Shown here: positions 45,983 to 54,732 of the stretch, in pieces
How positions within the stretch are numbered: position 1 is the stretch's first letter
Layout: the number at the start of each line of letters is the position of its first letter
Assembly: GCA_017548565.1 (NCBI GenBank)
Contig: JAFYZU010000024.1
Coordinates: forward strand, 26,284-90,283
From: Treponema sp.
GTDB lineage: Bacteria; Spirochaetota; Spirochaetia; Treponematales; Treponemataceae
Direction of reading: 5' to 3'
Length of the DNA: 64,000 bases
Notes under the pieces: model-generated
The model's input: the letters and a program-made list of their open reading frames with translations, nothing else
Told to the model about the DNA's origin: nothing
Database searches by the model: none
Program-made: the position numbers and the translations under genes

Positions 45983-46636
45983 TTAATCGCTGACTTTCTT
46001 TTTGCCCCATTCGGGTATTAACTTCGAAGGCTCGGAAGAAAGCAGCGCTTTTACTAAAAGTAAATCTGCCTGTGCAAATACATTAAGAAGTCGTTCCTGT
46101 TCTTCCTTTGTAAACCTGCTGAGCACATAACCAGCAATATCAGAATGCTCCGGTCTTCCTATTCCAAAACGGATCCTCCAGAAATCTGCTGTATTTAAAA
46201 CTGCTTTTGTGGAACGGAGTCCATTGTGACCGCCAAGTCCACCGGACCATTTAAAACTCAAAAAACCGCTCTGTAACTCAAGCTCATCGTGAATGACAAG
46301 AACGTTTTCAGCCTTAAGCTTATAGAATTTTACTGCTTCTATTATGCTTTCACCCGAAAGATTCATATAAGTTTCAGGTTTCAAAAAATAAATATGATCA
46401 GGTGCATCTTCGCTGACAATCACGGGAGTTCCGTCTTTTTTCGAACAGATTTTATAATCACATGCCCATTGAGAAAGCTCGGAAGGTGTACAGGAAGCAA
46501 ACTGCCCCTTAAACTTTTTCTGCCAGTTTAACCGTGAAGCAAACGGCAAAGAATCTTCAAAGAACCATGCAACATTATGACGAGTCTTTTCATATTCCTT
46601 ACCGTAATTTCCTAAAAATGCAACTAACTGAATCAT
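45983..46636 (-). CDS. pth: Peptidyl-tRNA hydrolase
   Basis: 217 residues. Releases peptides from stalled tRNA. Catalytic His20 (KTRHNVAWFF), FLGNYGKEYEKTRHN and HDELELQSGFLSFKWSGGLGGHNGLRS are the family blocks. Last gene of the ABC export operon, 1 nt after the DUF4340 gene; its own promoter is not obvious. Confidence 0.95.
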   Translation of the reverse strand: MIQLVAFLGNYGKEYEKTRHNVAWFFEDSLPFASRLNWQKKFKGQFASCTPSELSQWACDYKICSKKDGTPVIVSEDAPDHIYFLKPETYMNLSGESIIEAVKFYKLKAENVLVIHDELELQSGFLSFKWSGGLGGHNGLRSTKAVLNTADFWRIRFGIGRPEHSDIAGYVLSRFTKEEQERLLNVFAQADLLLVKALLSSEPSKLIPEWGKKKVSD

Positions 46637-46637
46637 T

Positions 46638-47516
46638 TTATTTTATTTTTGAAAGGATTTCGAATCTCTGTCCTGCATATCCGGCAAATTCAAAGGTGTA
46701 AGGCGACTCACTGCAGTCTGCATAATATACATCAGTTGAGTTTTCATCTGCCGCAGGAATTTTATATACATCAAGAGTTATTGCTTTATCCTTTAAATTT
46801 ATCTTTACAGAAGCAATCAATTCACCGCCGAGATTAATCTTTGAATCATACCACTTTGTAGCAGAAAGTGAAGAATAATTTTCAAGTGTCTGAACAACCT
46901 GCTCCTGGGTAAATCCTTCGATTTGAGATTCACGTGTAAGCTTTACGTTTTTTCCGCTGCTTAATACTGCTTCTACAGATTCAACATCCTCTGCATTTTC
47001 CTTTATAACTGCCATTTCACGTATTTCGGAAACAGTCTTTGAAAATACACTGCGAAGATTACCCGATACAAGATAGATGTCATTTGATTTATCAAACACA
47101 GCATAGCACTGTGTTCCTGCCGATGCATTTTTACCGATTATTACAGTACGAAGGATTTTATCCTTACGTTTTGCAGTAACAGTAATTTTCTGCGCATCAG
47201 TAAGCTCATATTTTTCAATGCCTGAAGCACCGGAAGTAGAAGCAACCCTATCCAGAGCGTTTATTGAAGAAACTGCATCTAACATTGTCTTCACCGTATT
47301 TGAATTTGCAGGATACTGTTTTTCACCGGCAATCCATTTGTCATCATTCTTTACGATAGAAAAACTTCCGTCCGATTTTGTAATTTCAATGCAGTCAATA
47401 TCACCTTTAATTGAAAATACTTTAACATGCGACTGAGCTTTTACAATAAACTGAACTATACATACACAAAGAAGAACCGCATTTGCTGCCAATAAAAATA
47501 TCTTTCGTTTACTCAT
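46638..47516 (-). CDS. DUF4340 domain membrane-anchored protein
   Basis: 292 residues. One N-terminal membrane helix (8-26), then a periplasmic beta-rich DUF4340 domain (IEITKSDGSFSIVKNDDKWIAGEKQYPANSNTVKTMLDAV, shown by NDDKWIAGEKQYPANSNTV). The family is usually coded beside GldG/GldF-type ABC genes, as here. Function is unknown beyond this link. Confidence 0.85.
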   Translation of the reverse strand: MSKRKIFLLAANAVLLCVCIVQFIVKAQSHVKVFSIKGDIDCIEITKSDGSFSIVKNDDKWIAGEKQYPANSNTVKTMLDAVSSINALDRVASTSGASGIEKYELTDAQKITVTAKRKDKILRTVIIGKNASAGTQCYAVFDKSNDIYLVSGNLRSVFSKTVSEIREMAVIKENAEDVESVEAVLSSGKNVKLTRESQIEGFTQEQVVQTLENYSSLSATKWYDSKINLGGELIASVKINLKDKAITLDVYKIPAADENSTDVYYADCSESPYTFEFAGYAGQRFEILSKIK

Positions 47517-47525
47517 TTTCTACCC

Positions 47526-49616
47526 CTACACTTCTCTTCGTTTTCTGCTTTTCTTTACAATCGTCCTTGAATCATCAGGATTATATTTACTGTTGATTCT
47601 GATTTTTCGTTTGCGTCGTGCATTCCATACGATAAAGAACGAAAGACCTGCGATAAGCGGAAGAATGAACATATTGAAAATTTTCATGAACTGTGCAAGC
47701 ACCGGCGATTTTCTGTCGAATGTACTGATTGAAAGTCCCTTTGTACGCATGACACAAAGATCTTCGTTACCGTTCATGTAATCAACTGCATTTAAAATAA
47801 GCATTGCGGCCGGATTCGTTGCATTCGGATCTATAAGCTGCGATGTAGTACATTGTGATGAACCGGAAATAAATATCTTTCCCGGAACCTGAGCCTTTGA
47901 AATATAACTTGAAGTTTCAAAAGCCTGTACAGCGTTTCCTTCATTTTCAGAAGAAGCTTCCGGTTTTGACACTACTGCCTTATCAAAAGCACTTGTAAAT
48001 TTTCCTTCAACAAGAACAAAAAGATTTTCACTCTTCATATTGCTTTCATCAGACGGACGGAGGAATTCAGTCGAGAAAATTCCATCACCGTCATAAAGCC
48101 ATGATTTGTCAGAAGATTTAGCAAGGGCCGTTACAGTTAAATCGGGATTGTCAGTCTTTACATCAATTGAACCTGCTGCAAGTGCATAAACATATCCGAG
48201 GTTTTTAGTTACAGGATGCTTCTGATTAAGCTGCTTTTTCTGAAGCTCAGGAGCCCAGTACATTTCCGTTCTTCCTGTTTCCCTTGAATTTGAAACATAG
48301 CACTGCTTGTCGAGTACAAAATTATAACCTCTGGTAATTCCGTATTTTTCAAGAAGTCCGTCGATAGTGTTTTGTTTTGCGATGAACGAAGGCTGACCGT
48401 CCATAAAATTCTGCTTGGCAGGATTCTGCTTCAATCCGTCGAGGAAGAACATTACATTTCCACCTCTCATGATGAACTGGTCTATTTTATAAAGCTCTTC
48501 TTCGTTATAAGGGAATTCCGGGCCGTTTACAATAAGTGTCGTAATTCCGGTCGGAATATCTTCATTAAGCAAATCTATCTGAACAATCTTATAACGCTGA
48601 CTCAAAAGTTGATTAAAATAAAGGCATTCTTCTTCCTTATTAATGTCATGCTCACTGTGTCCCGCAATATAACCAATCTGATCAGGTTTGGAAACAAGAT
48701 TCTGAATTCCTTCGTTTATTGAATTTTCAAGAACATCAAGCCCCGCAATCATGTTTCCGAAAATTGAACGTGTAATATAAACAGGAAGAATTACAAAATC
48801 ATCTGCAGCTTCAAGTACAACTCCTATTGCCGCTTTTTCTGTTTTTCCATCTTTATCAAAAGAAACACCCTGAATACCGTAATGTGCAACAATATCATCT
48901 ACCTGAAGAGAATCAGGATGAACTGAATTATAAACAAGACGTCCCTGTTTTGCCTTATTAACATTATCAAAAACTGCCTTTACCGTTTTTTCTGTCTGAT
49001 CTATTCCCTGAATTCCAAGACCGTTCAGAGAGTCAGAAAGATAAAGCGTAACCTTTATTTTTTCATCAGCGGGAAGTCCTGCAAGTGCATCGGCTGTAGA
49101 AATCATTTTTGAAATTGTAGATGTAATCAGATATTCAAATCCATCGGTAGAATCAATACTATCGATTACTTCAACTTCATCGGCATAGGAAAGTGCAAGT
49201 CCCATATAAACCTGCTTAAAACCGACTTCATTGTTCTTTACTTCCTGAATCTGAACCTGACTCAATCCAAGATTTTCTGCAAGCTCAACATTCTTCGGTT
49301 TTGACATATCCATGAACGATACCGAAAAATTCTTGTTTGCCACACCCTTGTATTCATCAAGAAGATCCTTTACATACTGCTCGATTGTCTGACACTGCGA
49401 CGGAAGATTCTTGTCAAAGAATACACGTACAGAAAGCGGTGCATTTAAATTCTTTACGATATTTTTACTTGCCCTTGAAAGTGAATATGACTTTGGCTGA
49501 GTACAGTCAAAACGCTTATAGGCATTAATTCCTGTAACATTCAAAAGGATTAATAACAGAACAAAAAGCGCAAAATCACTCTTAGGACTTTTAAACCATT
49601 CAATTATTTTTTTCAT
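47526..49616 (-). CDS. GldG-like ABC transporter accessory protein
   Basis: 696 residues. N-terminal helix (about 13-30), a large extracytoplasmic part with the GldG-type domain (SLSRASKNIVKNLNAPLSVRVFFDKNLPSQ; then LYLSDSLNGL and FFLDGLKQNPAKQNFM), and a C-terminal helix (about 655-675) with a basic tail. Resembles GldG of gliding bacteria and related ABC-2 accessory proteins. No gliding apparatus is implied; many spirochaetes carry the set. Confidence 0.85.
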   Translation of the reverse strand: MKKIIEWFKSPKSDFALFVLLLILLNVTGINAYKRFDCTQPKSYSLSRASKNIVKNLNAPLSVRVFFDKNLPSQCQTIEQYVKDLLDEYKGVANKNFSVSFMDMSKPKNVELAENLGLSQVQIQEVKNNEVGFKQVYMGLALSYADEVEVIDSIDSTDGFEYLITSTISKMISTADALAGLPADEKIKVTLYLSDSLNGLGIQGIDQTEKTVKAVFDNVNKAKQGRLVYNSVHPDSLQVDDIVAHYGIQGVSFDKDGKTEKAAIGVVLEAADDFVILPVYITRSIFGNMIAGLDVLENSINEGIQNLVSKPDQIGYIAGHSEHDINKEEECLYFNQLLSQRYKIVQIDLLNEDIPTGITTLIVNGPEFPYNEEELYKIDQFIMRGGNVMFFLDGLKQNPAKQNFMDGQPSFIAKQNTIDGLLEKYGITRGYNFVLDKQCYVSNSRETGRTEMYWAPELQKKQLNQKHPVTKNLGYVYALAAGSIDVKTDNPDLTVTALAKSSDKSWLYDGDGIFSTEFLRPSDESNMKSENLFVLVEGKFTSAFDKAVVSKPEASSENEGNAVQAFETSSYISKAQVPGKIFISGSSQCTTSQLIDPNATNPAAMLILNAVDYMNGNEDLCVMRTKGLSISTFDRKSPVLAQFMKIFNMFILPLIAGLSFFIVWNARRKRKIRINSKYNPDDSRTIVKKSRKRREV

Positions 49617-49617
49617 T

Positions 49618-50322
49618 TTAGCGCGACTCCTTTTTCTGAACTCTTACTGTAAGTGCAAAGAAAAGAACTGCAAGCGATACGAAATAGATTATGTCTCTCG
49701 TATCGATAATTCCTTTTACTACAGAGTCAAAATGATTTTTTGCACTAAGATAACTTAATACGCTTACTGCAGGTCCAGGGATGAAAACCAGAAAAGTATT
49801 CAGGAGTGTAAGTGCAATACAGATAATCATTCCGGTAAAAAAAGCAATAATCTGATTTTTAGTTATGGAAGATGAAAAAATACCGATTGCTGTATATCCG
49901 GCGCTTAATAAAAAAGTACCAAGATAACCAAGGACAACAGGTCCGAAATCCGGTGAACCAAAAATATATGCCGTAATTACATAGAATAAAGTCGGCGCAA
50001 TCATAATCAAAGTGCTTATAAAAGATGCAAGATATTTTCCAAGTACAACGTCGAACTCTGTAACAGGCAGTGTCATTAAGGTTTCGATGGAACCGCTTCT
50101 TTTTTCTTCGGCAAATACACGCATAGTCAAAGCAGGAACAAATACCGAAAGATAGATTGGTAACCATGAAAAGAAATTCCTTAACTCAACCCTGTCACCA
50201 AGGAAAAAACTTGTAAAGAACATTACTCCGGCAACAAGCAGGAATAAGGCTGTTACGATATATGCAACTGGTCCTGAAAAATAAGATTTCAGTTCCCTTT
50301 TCATTATAATACTGAATTTCAT
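49618..50322 (-). CDS. ABC-2 type transporter permease (GldF-like)
   Basis: 234 residues, about six membrane helices. MKFSIIMKRELKSYFSGPVAYIV and VFAEEKRSGSIETLMTLPVTEFDVVLGKYLAS are the ABC-2 permease pattern with the EKRSG signature. 1 nt from the GldG-like gene. Confidence 0.9.
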   Translation of the reverse strand: MKFSIIMKRELKSYFSGPVAYIVTALFLLVAGVMFFTSFFLGDRVELRNFFSWLPIYLSVFVPALTMRVFAEEKRSGSIETLMTLPVTEFDVVLGKYLASFISTLIMIAPTLFYVITAYIFGSPDFGPVVLGYLGTFLLSAGYTAIGIFSSSITKNQIIAFFTGMIICIALTLLNTFLVFIPGPAVSVLSYLSAKNHFDSVVKGIIDTRDIIYFVSLAVLFFALTVRVQKKESR

Positions 50323-50324
50323 CT

Positions 50325-51278
50325 TTATGCCCCCGTCTTTTCTTCGCTTGTAAGTGCATGGAATACATCTTCAAGACTGTTCTTTCTGACTGCCATTTCG
50401 TACAGGAACCATTTATTTTTTGTAAGTGTTTTTACTATTTCAGGACGGAGTTCTTCTTTACCGTCAATGCCAAGTAAAATACCGGTTGCCTTATCCTTAC
50501 AGAAAAGATCGTCTGCTTCTGTTTTAGAAACCGATAAAACACCCTTTATGTTTTTCAAAGCAGCACTTATTGTCTTATAATCAGCACCACCGACTGTAAG
50601 CTTAACTGAAACCTGATTTCCGAAATTTTCACGAAGCTCTTCTGTAGGACTATTTGCTACAACCTTACCGCCTGAAATAATAATTACATTGTTACAAAGC
50701 GTTTCAACCTCGCTCAAAATATGAGTAGAAATAATGACTGTCCTTGTTTTACCGATTTCGCGGATAATATTCCTTACATCCTCAACCTGATTCGGATCAA
50801 GACCAGAAGTCGGTTCATCAAGAATAAGAATCTGAGGATCGTTCATAAGCGCATGTGCAAGAGAAACACGCTGTCTGTTTCCACGGGAAAGCTCATTTAT
50901 GTTTTTACTCATTACTTCTTTTAATCCGCATTCTTTACACAAAAGAGGAACTTTTTCTTCCGGATTAAGATTATGCATTCTGGCAATATAAACAAGATAA
51001 TCTTCAACAATCATATCGGCATATAAAGGAGCAGATTCCGGCATATAACCGATTTTCTGTTTTGCTTCTACTGGATTTTCAGAAATATCCTTACCGTCTA
51101 TATAAATTTTTCCTTCTGACGGAGATAAAAATCCCGTGATCATTCTCATTGTAGTAGTTTTACCAGCTCCGTTTGGTCCAAGAAGTCCGACAATCTGACC
51201 GGTTGGAATTGAAAAGCTGATGTCATTTACCGCACGAAAAGTCCCGAAGTTACGGGAAACGTGGGAAACTTCTATCAT
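50325..51278 (-). CDS. ABC transporter ATP-binding protein (GldA-like)
   Basis: 317 residues from MIEVSHVSRNFG. Walker A GPNGAGKTT, signature LSRGNRQRVSLAHALM (LSRGN in place of LSGGQ), Walker B ILILDEPTSGLD, and the H-loop STHILSE. C-terminal 90 residues are a partner-binding domain. GGAGG precedes the ATG. Its substrate is unknown. Confidence 0.93.
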   Translation of the reverse strand: MIEVSHVSRNFGTFRAVNDISFSIPTGQIVGLLGPNGAGKTTTMRMITGFLSPSEGKIYIDGKDISENPVEAKQKIGYMPESAPLYADMIVEDYLVYIARMHNLNPEEKVPLLCKECGLKEVMSKNINELSRGNRQRVSLAHALMNDPQILILDEPTSGLDPNQVEDVRNIIREIGKTRTVIISTHILSEVETLCNNVIIISGGKVVANSPTEELRENFGNQVSVKLTVGGADYKTISAALKNIKGVLSVSKTEADDLFCKDKATGILLGIDGKEELRPEIVKTLTKNKWFLYEMAVRKNSLEDVFHALTSEEKTGA

Positions 51279-51356
51279 AAAGCCTGCCTCCACTTTTTAT
51301 AAAAAAATATATATAAGATAGAATATAATATAAAAAATTATCCTTGTGTAGAGCAA

Positions 51357-51385
51357 TTGAAAAAAACTGTTATTTTTTATACTCT
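51357..51385 (+). promoter_or_regulatory. Weak promoter of the PTS IIC-like gene
   Basis: TTGAAA (51357-51362), 17 bp, TACTCT (51380-51385) then 6 nt to the ATG; or a better TATACT (51378-51383) with a 15-bp spacer. Either way the mRNA would have at most a few leader bases, and no ribosome binding site is visible. Confidence 0.35.
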
Positions 51386-51391
51386 TGATTT

Positions 51392-52453
51392 ATGAACAAA
51401 TATGTTAAACGATATTTTATAGATGCAATGAGCGGAATGGCTCAGGGTTTGTTTGCTTCCTTACTAATAGGAACAATAATCAAAACTTTAGGACAGCAGC
51501 TTTTAAGGCTTTCTGTTAATCCGTTTTTCCAGTTTTTTGTAGATGCCGGAAATTTTGCAACAAATGCAAGTGTTGTTGGTGCCGCAATGGCAATAGGAAT
51601 CGGTTATGCGATGAAGGTCGACGGTCTTGTACTCTTTTCTTTAGCGGCAGTCGGTTCTGCAGCAAACGTTACGGGAGGAGCTGGTGGTCCTCTTGCAGTT
51701 TTAATAATTGCAATTATAGCCGCTGAAATCGGAATGCTTGTAAGCAAAAAAACAAAAGTCGATATAATCGTAACACCGGCAGTAACAATCCTCATCGGTG
51801 CCCTGCTGACTGTTTTAACTGCAAAATATATCGGAATAGCCGCAAACAGCGTGGGAAAATTCATTGTATGGTCAACAAAGCTTCATCCTTTCGTAATGGG
51901 AATGATTGTTTCAACAATAGTCGGCATTGCCTTGACTTTACCAATAAGCTCTGCAGCAATTTGTGCGGCCTTCGGACTCACAGGTCTTGCAGGTGGTGCG
52001 GCAGTTGCAGGATGCTGTGCACAGATGGTCGGTTTTGCAGTAATGTCGTTCAAGGAAAACAGATGGGGCGGCATTCTTTCACAGGGATTAGGTACAAGCA
52101 TGCTTCAGATGCCTAACATCGTTAAAAATCCGAAAATCTGGATTCCTCCGATTCTTACGTCAATAATCACAGGACCTGTTGCAACCTGTCTCTTTAAAAT
52201 GGAAATGAACGGTGCCGCAGTCAGCTCCGGAATGGGAACCTGTGGACTTGTAGGACAGATTGGAGTAATCACCGGCTGGTATGAACCTTCAGAAACAGCA
52301 ATTGCGCATGGAGCCTCGGCAATTAATCCGACATTCTTCAACTGGCTTGGATTAATCACTGTATGCTTTATTCTTCCTGCAATCCTCTGCTGGCTTCTCG
52401 GCAGACTTTTCAGAAAAACCGGCTGGATTAAAGACGGCGATTTAGCATTATAA
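51392..52453 (+). CDS. PTS IIC-like sugar transporter
   Basis: 353 residues with about nine membrane helices, Gly/Ala-rich. MNKYVKRYFIDAMSGMAQGLFASLLIGTII and the C-terminal VGQIGVITGWYEP match the PTS EIIC-like family 2. No EIIA or EIIB gene is nearby, so it may be an orphan transporter that works without phosphorylation or with distant partners. HPr kinase and HPr lie 6 kb away. Confidence 0.8.
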   Translation: MNKYVKRYFIDAMSGMAQGLFASLLIGTIIKTLGQQLLRLSVNPFFQFFVDAGNFATNASVVGAAMAIGIGYAMKVDGLVLFSLAAVGSAANVTGGAGGPLAVLIIAIIAAEIGMLVSKKTKVDIIVTPAVTILIGALLTVLTAKYIGIAANSVGKFIVWSTKLHPFVMGMIVSTIVGIALTLPISSAAICAAFGLTGLAGGAAVAGCCAQMVGFAVMSFKENRWGGILSQGLGTSMLQMPNIVKNPKIWIPPILTSIITGPVATCLFKMEMNGAAVSSGMGTCGLVGQIGVITGWYEPSETAIAHGASAINPTFFNWLGLITVCFILPAILCWLLGRLFRKTGWIKDGDLAL

Positions 52454-52488
52454 AAGAATATAATGTTTTCAAAAGCTCAAGGAATATA

Positions 52489-53397
52489 ATGGAAAAGAAA
52501 GTGAACGCAATATATTATGTTGTAATACCGGTTGTTTTTATTGCATGTCTTGCTGTTGCAGTAACAGGCTTTATTAAAATCGGCACTCATTTTTCAAACA
52601 GAAGCAGACTTCTCAAAACAATCAAATCGTATCCTGTTTTAAAAACAAATCAGGACATTAACGAAGCCTTAAAGGGTGAAAGCAGAATCTATCTTGTAGA
52701 TAATTATACGTTCAATAAAGGTGTTACAGTTCAGGACAGGGAAATGAATTGTCTTGCAGGTGAATATCTTTACATAGCAGTTACAGAAGAAACCTACACG
52801 GTAAATGATGCCTATATAAACACTTACAGAAACGCCTTGTGGGAGGGAAAAACTTATAGCACAGTAAAAGGAAGGCTTCTTTTTGATAATGGAACAGAGC
52901 TGCAGATGCCTGATAACACCGAATTTGATTTTACCATAAAAGATGAATCAAGGCTTAAAAAGGAAGATTTACAGAGAGGAAAGCGTTCAGATTATTTTAT
53001 GGCAAGATATTATCCGGAAGGACTCAAAAATCTGAATACAAAAAAAATCAAGGAAAATATACTTCATAACACACAGCAGTATTCAAAACGCTATAAATTC
53101 CTTTTCATGAAAAAAGGTGATAAAGCAACCTTCCTTGCAAAAATAGGAAACGGAAAGGCAGATTTAAATGTCTTTGAAGAGCGCAATGTTATAGCAGTAA
53201 ATGGAAGCAAAACAAGTCTTGCCGCATATCTGAACAGGATGGAAGCTTCCGATAAAATGATTGAAAAAAACATTGAAAATACACATATAATGAACTATGT
53301 AAGACTTGGTTTCTGGTTTCTCATAACCTATCTTACAACTATGATTTCAATTATACTTGCAGCAGTCATTATAGCAGGCATTTTCGGAAAAAAATAA
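52489..53397 (+). CDS. Membrane protein of unknown function
   Basis: 302 residues with one helix near each end (about 8-30 and 275-298) and a soluble middle of roughly 240 residues rich in charged and aromatic residues. I do not recognise the family. AAGGA precedes the ATG, 36 nt after the PTS IIC-like gene, so it is probably co-transcribed with it and perhaps with the metY-like gene. Confidence 0.65.
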   Translation: MEKKVNAIYYVVIPVVFIACLAVAVTGFIKIGTHFSNRSRLLKTIKSYPVLKTNQDINEALKGESRIYLVDNYTFNKGVTVQDREMNCLAGEYLYIAVTEETYTVNDAYINTYRNALWEGKTYSTVKGRLLFDNGTELQMPDNTEFDFTIKDESRLKKEDLQRGKRSDYFMARYYPEGLKNLNTKKIKENILHNTQQYSKRYKFLFMKKGDKATFLAKIGNGKADLNVFEERNVIAVNGSKTSLAAYLNRMEASDKMIEKNIENTHIMNYVRLGFWFLITYLTTMISIILAAVIIAGIFGKK

Positions 53398-53414
53398 CTG
53401 GAGGAATAATTAAT

Positions 53415-54692
53415 ATGAAAATCGAAACAAAAGCATTACATTCAGGATATAAACCGGAAAACGGAGGACCCGGAACAATTCCAATCGTTCAGAGTACAAC
53501 CTACCGTTTTGATTCCTGCGATCATGTTGCCGCACTTTTTGACAAGCCTACAGAATTTATGTATTCACGCTTTGCCAATCCTACATGTGATGCAGTAGAA
53601 AAAAAGATTGCAGAATTAGAAGGCGGAATTGCCTGTATGCTCACTTCTTCGGGACAGGCTGCAAGTCTTCTTTCCGTATTAAATCTTTGTTCTTCAGGAG
53701 ACAGCTTTATTGCTTCAACTGCAATTTACGGAGGAACAATCAATCTTTTCGGCTTTACCTTAAAAAAGCTTGGAATTGAATGCATCTGGGTAAATGTCGA
53801 TGCAACATACGATGAAATCTGCAAGGCAATCAAACCTAACACAAAATGTATTTTCGGAGAAACAATTGCAAATCCGGCCCTTACTGTTTTTGATTTTGAA
53901 ACCTGGGCAAAGGCCGCTCATGATAATTATCTTCCGCTGATTGTTGACAATACTTTTGCAACACCGGTAAACTGCCGTCCTTTTGAATGGGGAGCTGACA
54001 TTGTAGTTCACTCAACGACGAAATACATGGACGGACACGCAGTACAGGGCGGCGGATGTATCGTTGATTCAGGAAACTTCGACTGGGAAAAAGCATATAA
54101 GGCAACCGGAAAATTTGCAGATATGATTGAACCGGATGAAAGTTACCATGGCTTGACTTATGTCGGAGATTTTGGGAAAGCCGCATACATCGTAAAAGCA
54201 AGAACTCAGTTAATGAGAGATTTCGGATGCTATCCTGCTGCACAAAGCGCTTTTTATTTAAATCTCGGACTCGAAACCTTACCTATAAGAATGGAACGCT
54301 ATGTTCAGAATGCGATGAAAGTTGCAGAATTCTTGAAAACCTCAGATAAAATTGCAAAAATCACATATCCTGGATTAAAAGGCGACAAATATTACGATTT
54401 AGCTCAAAAATACATGCCTGAAGGAACATGCGGTGTAATTGCAATCAGCATTAAAGGTGGACGACAGGCTGCCGTAAGATTTATGGATGCCTTAAAGCTT
54501 GCAATAGATGAAGTTCACGTTGCCGATATACGAACATGTGTTTTACATCCTGCAAGTGCAACTCACAGACAGCTTACCGATGAACAGCTTGTAAAAGCGG
54601 GAATTGACGGTGGTCTGGTACGCGTTTCTGTAGGTCTTGAAAATGTTGAAGACATCATTGCTGACTTAAAACAGGCATTGGAAAAGGTATAA
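53415..54692 (+). CDS. O-acetylhomoserine sulfhydrylase / Cys-Met PLP enzyme
   Basis: 425 residues of the Cys/Met-metabolism PLP family. IETKALHSGYKPENGGPGTIPIVQSTTY, YSRFANPTCDAVEKKIAELEG, SSGQAASLLS, and the PLP lysine in VVHSTTKYMDGHA (near residue 205). Length and the RFANPT block favour MetY (O-acetylhomoserine plus sulfide to homocysteine); methionine gamma-lyase is a near alternative. GGAGG lies before the ATG. With EpsC at 35 kb it serves sulfur amino-acid synthesis. Confidence 0.85.
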   Translation: MKIETKALHSGYKPENGGPGTIPIVQSTTYRFDSCDHVAALFDKPTEFMYSRFANPTCDAVEKKIAELEGGIACMLTSSGQAASLLSVLNLCSSGDSFIASTAIYGGTINLFGFTLKKLGIECIWVNVDATYDEICKAIKPNTKCIFGETIANPALTVFDFETWAKAAHDNYLPLIVDNTFATPVNCRPFEWGADIVVHSTTKYMDGHAVQGGGCIVDSGNFDWEKAYKATGKFADMIEPDESYHGLTYVGDFGKAAYIVKARTQLMRDFGCYPAAQSAFYLNLGLETLPIRMERYVQNAMKVAEFLKTSDKIAKITYPGLKGDKYYDLAQKYMPEGTCGVIAISIKGGRQAAVRFMDALKLAIDEVHVADIRTCVLHPASATHRQLTDEQLVKAGIDGGLVRVSVGLENVEDIIADLKQALEKV

Positions 54693-54732
54693 TAAAAAAA
54701 TATTAACAGGATGTATACAAGGAGTTGTTTTT

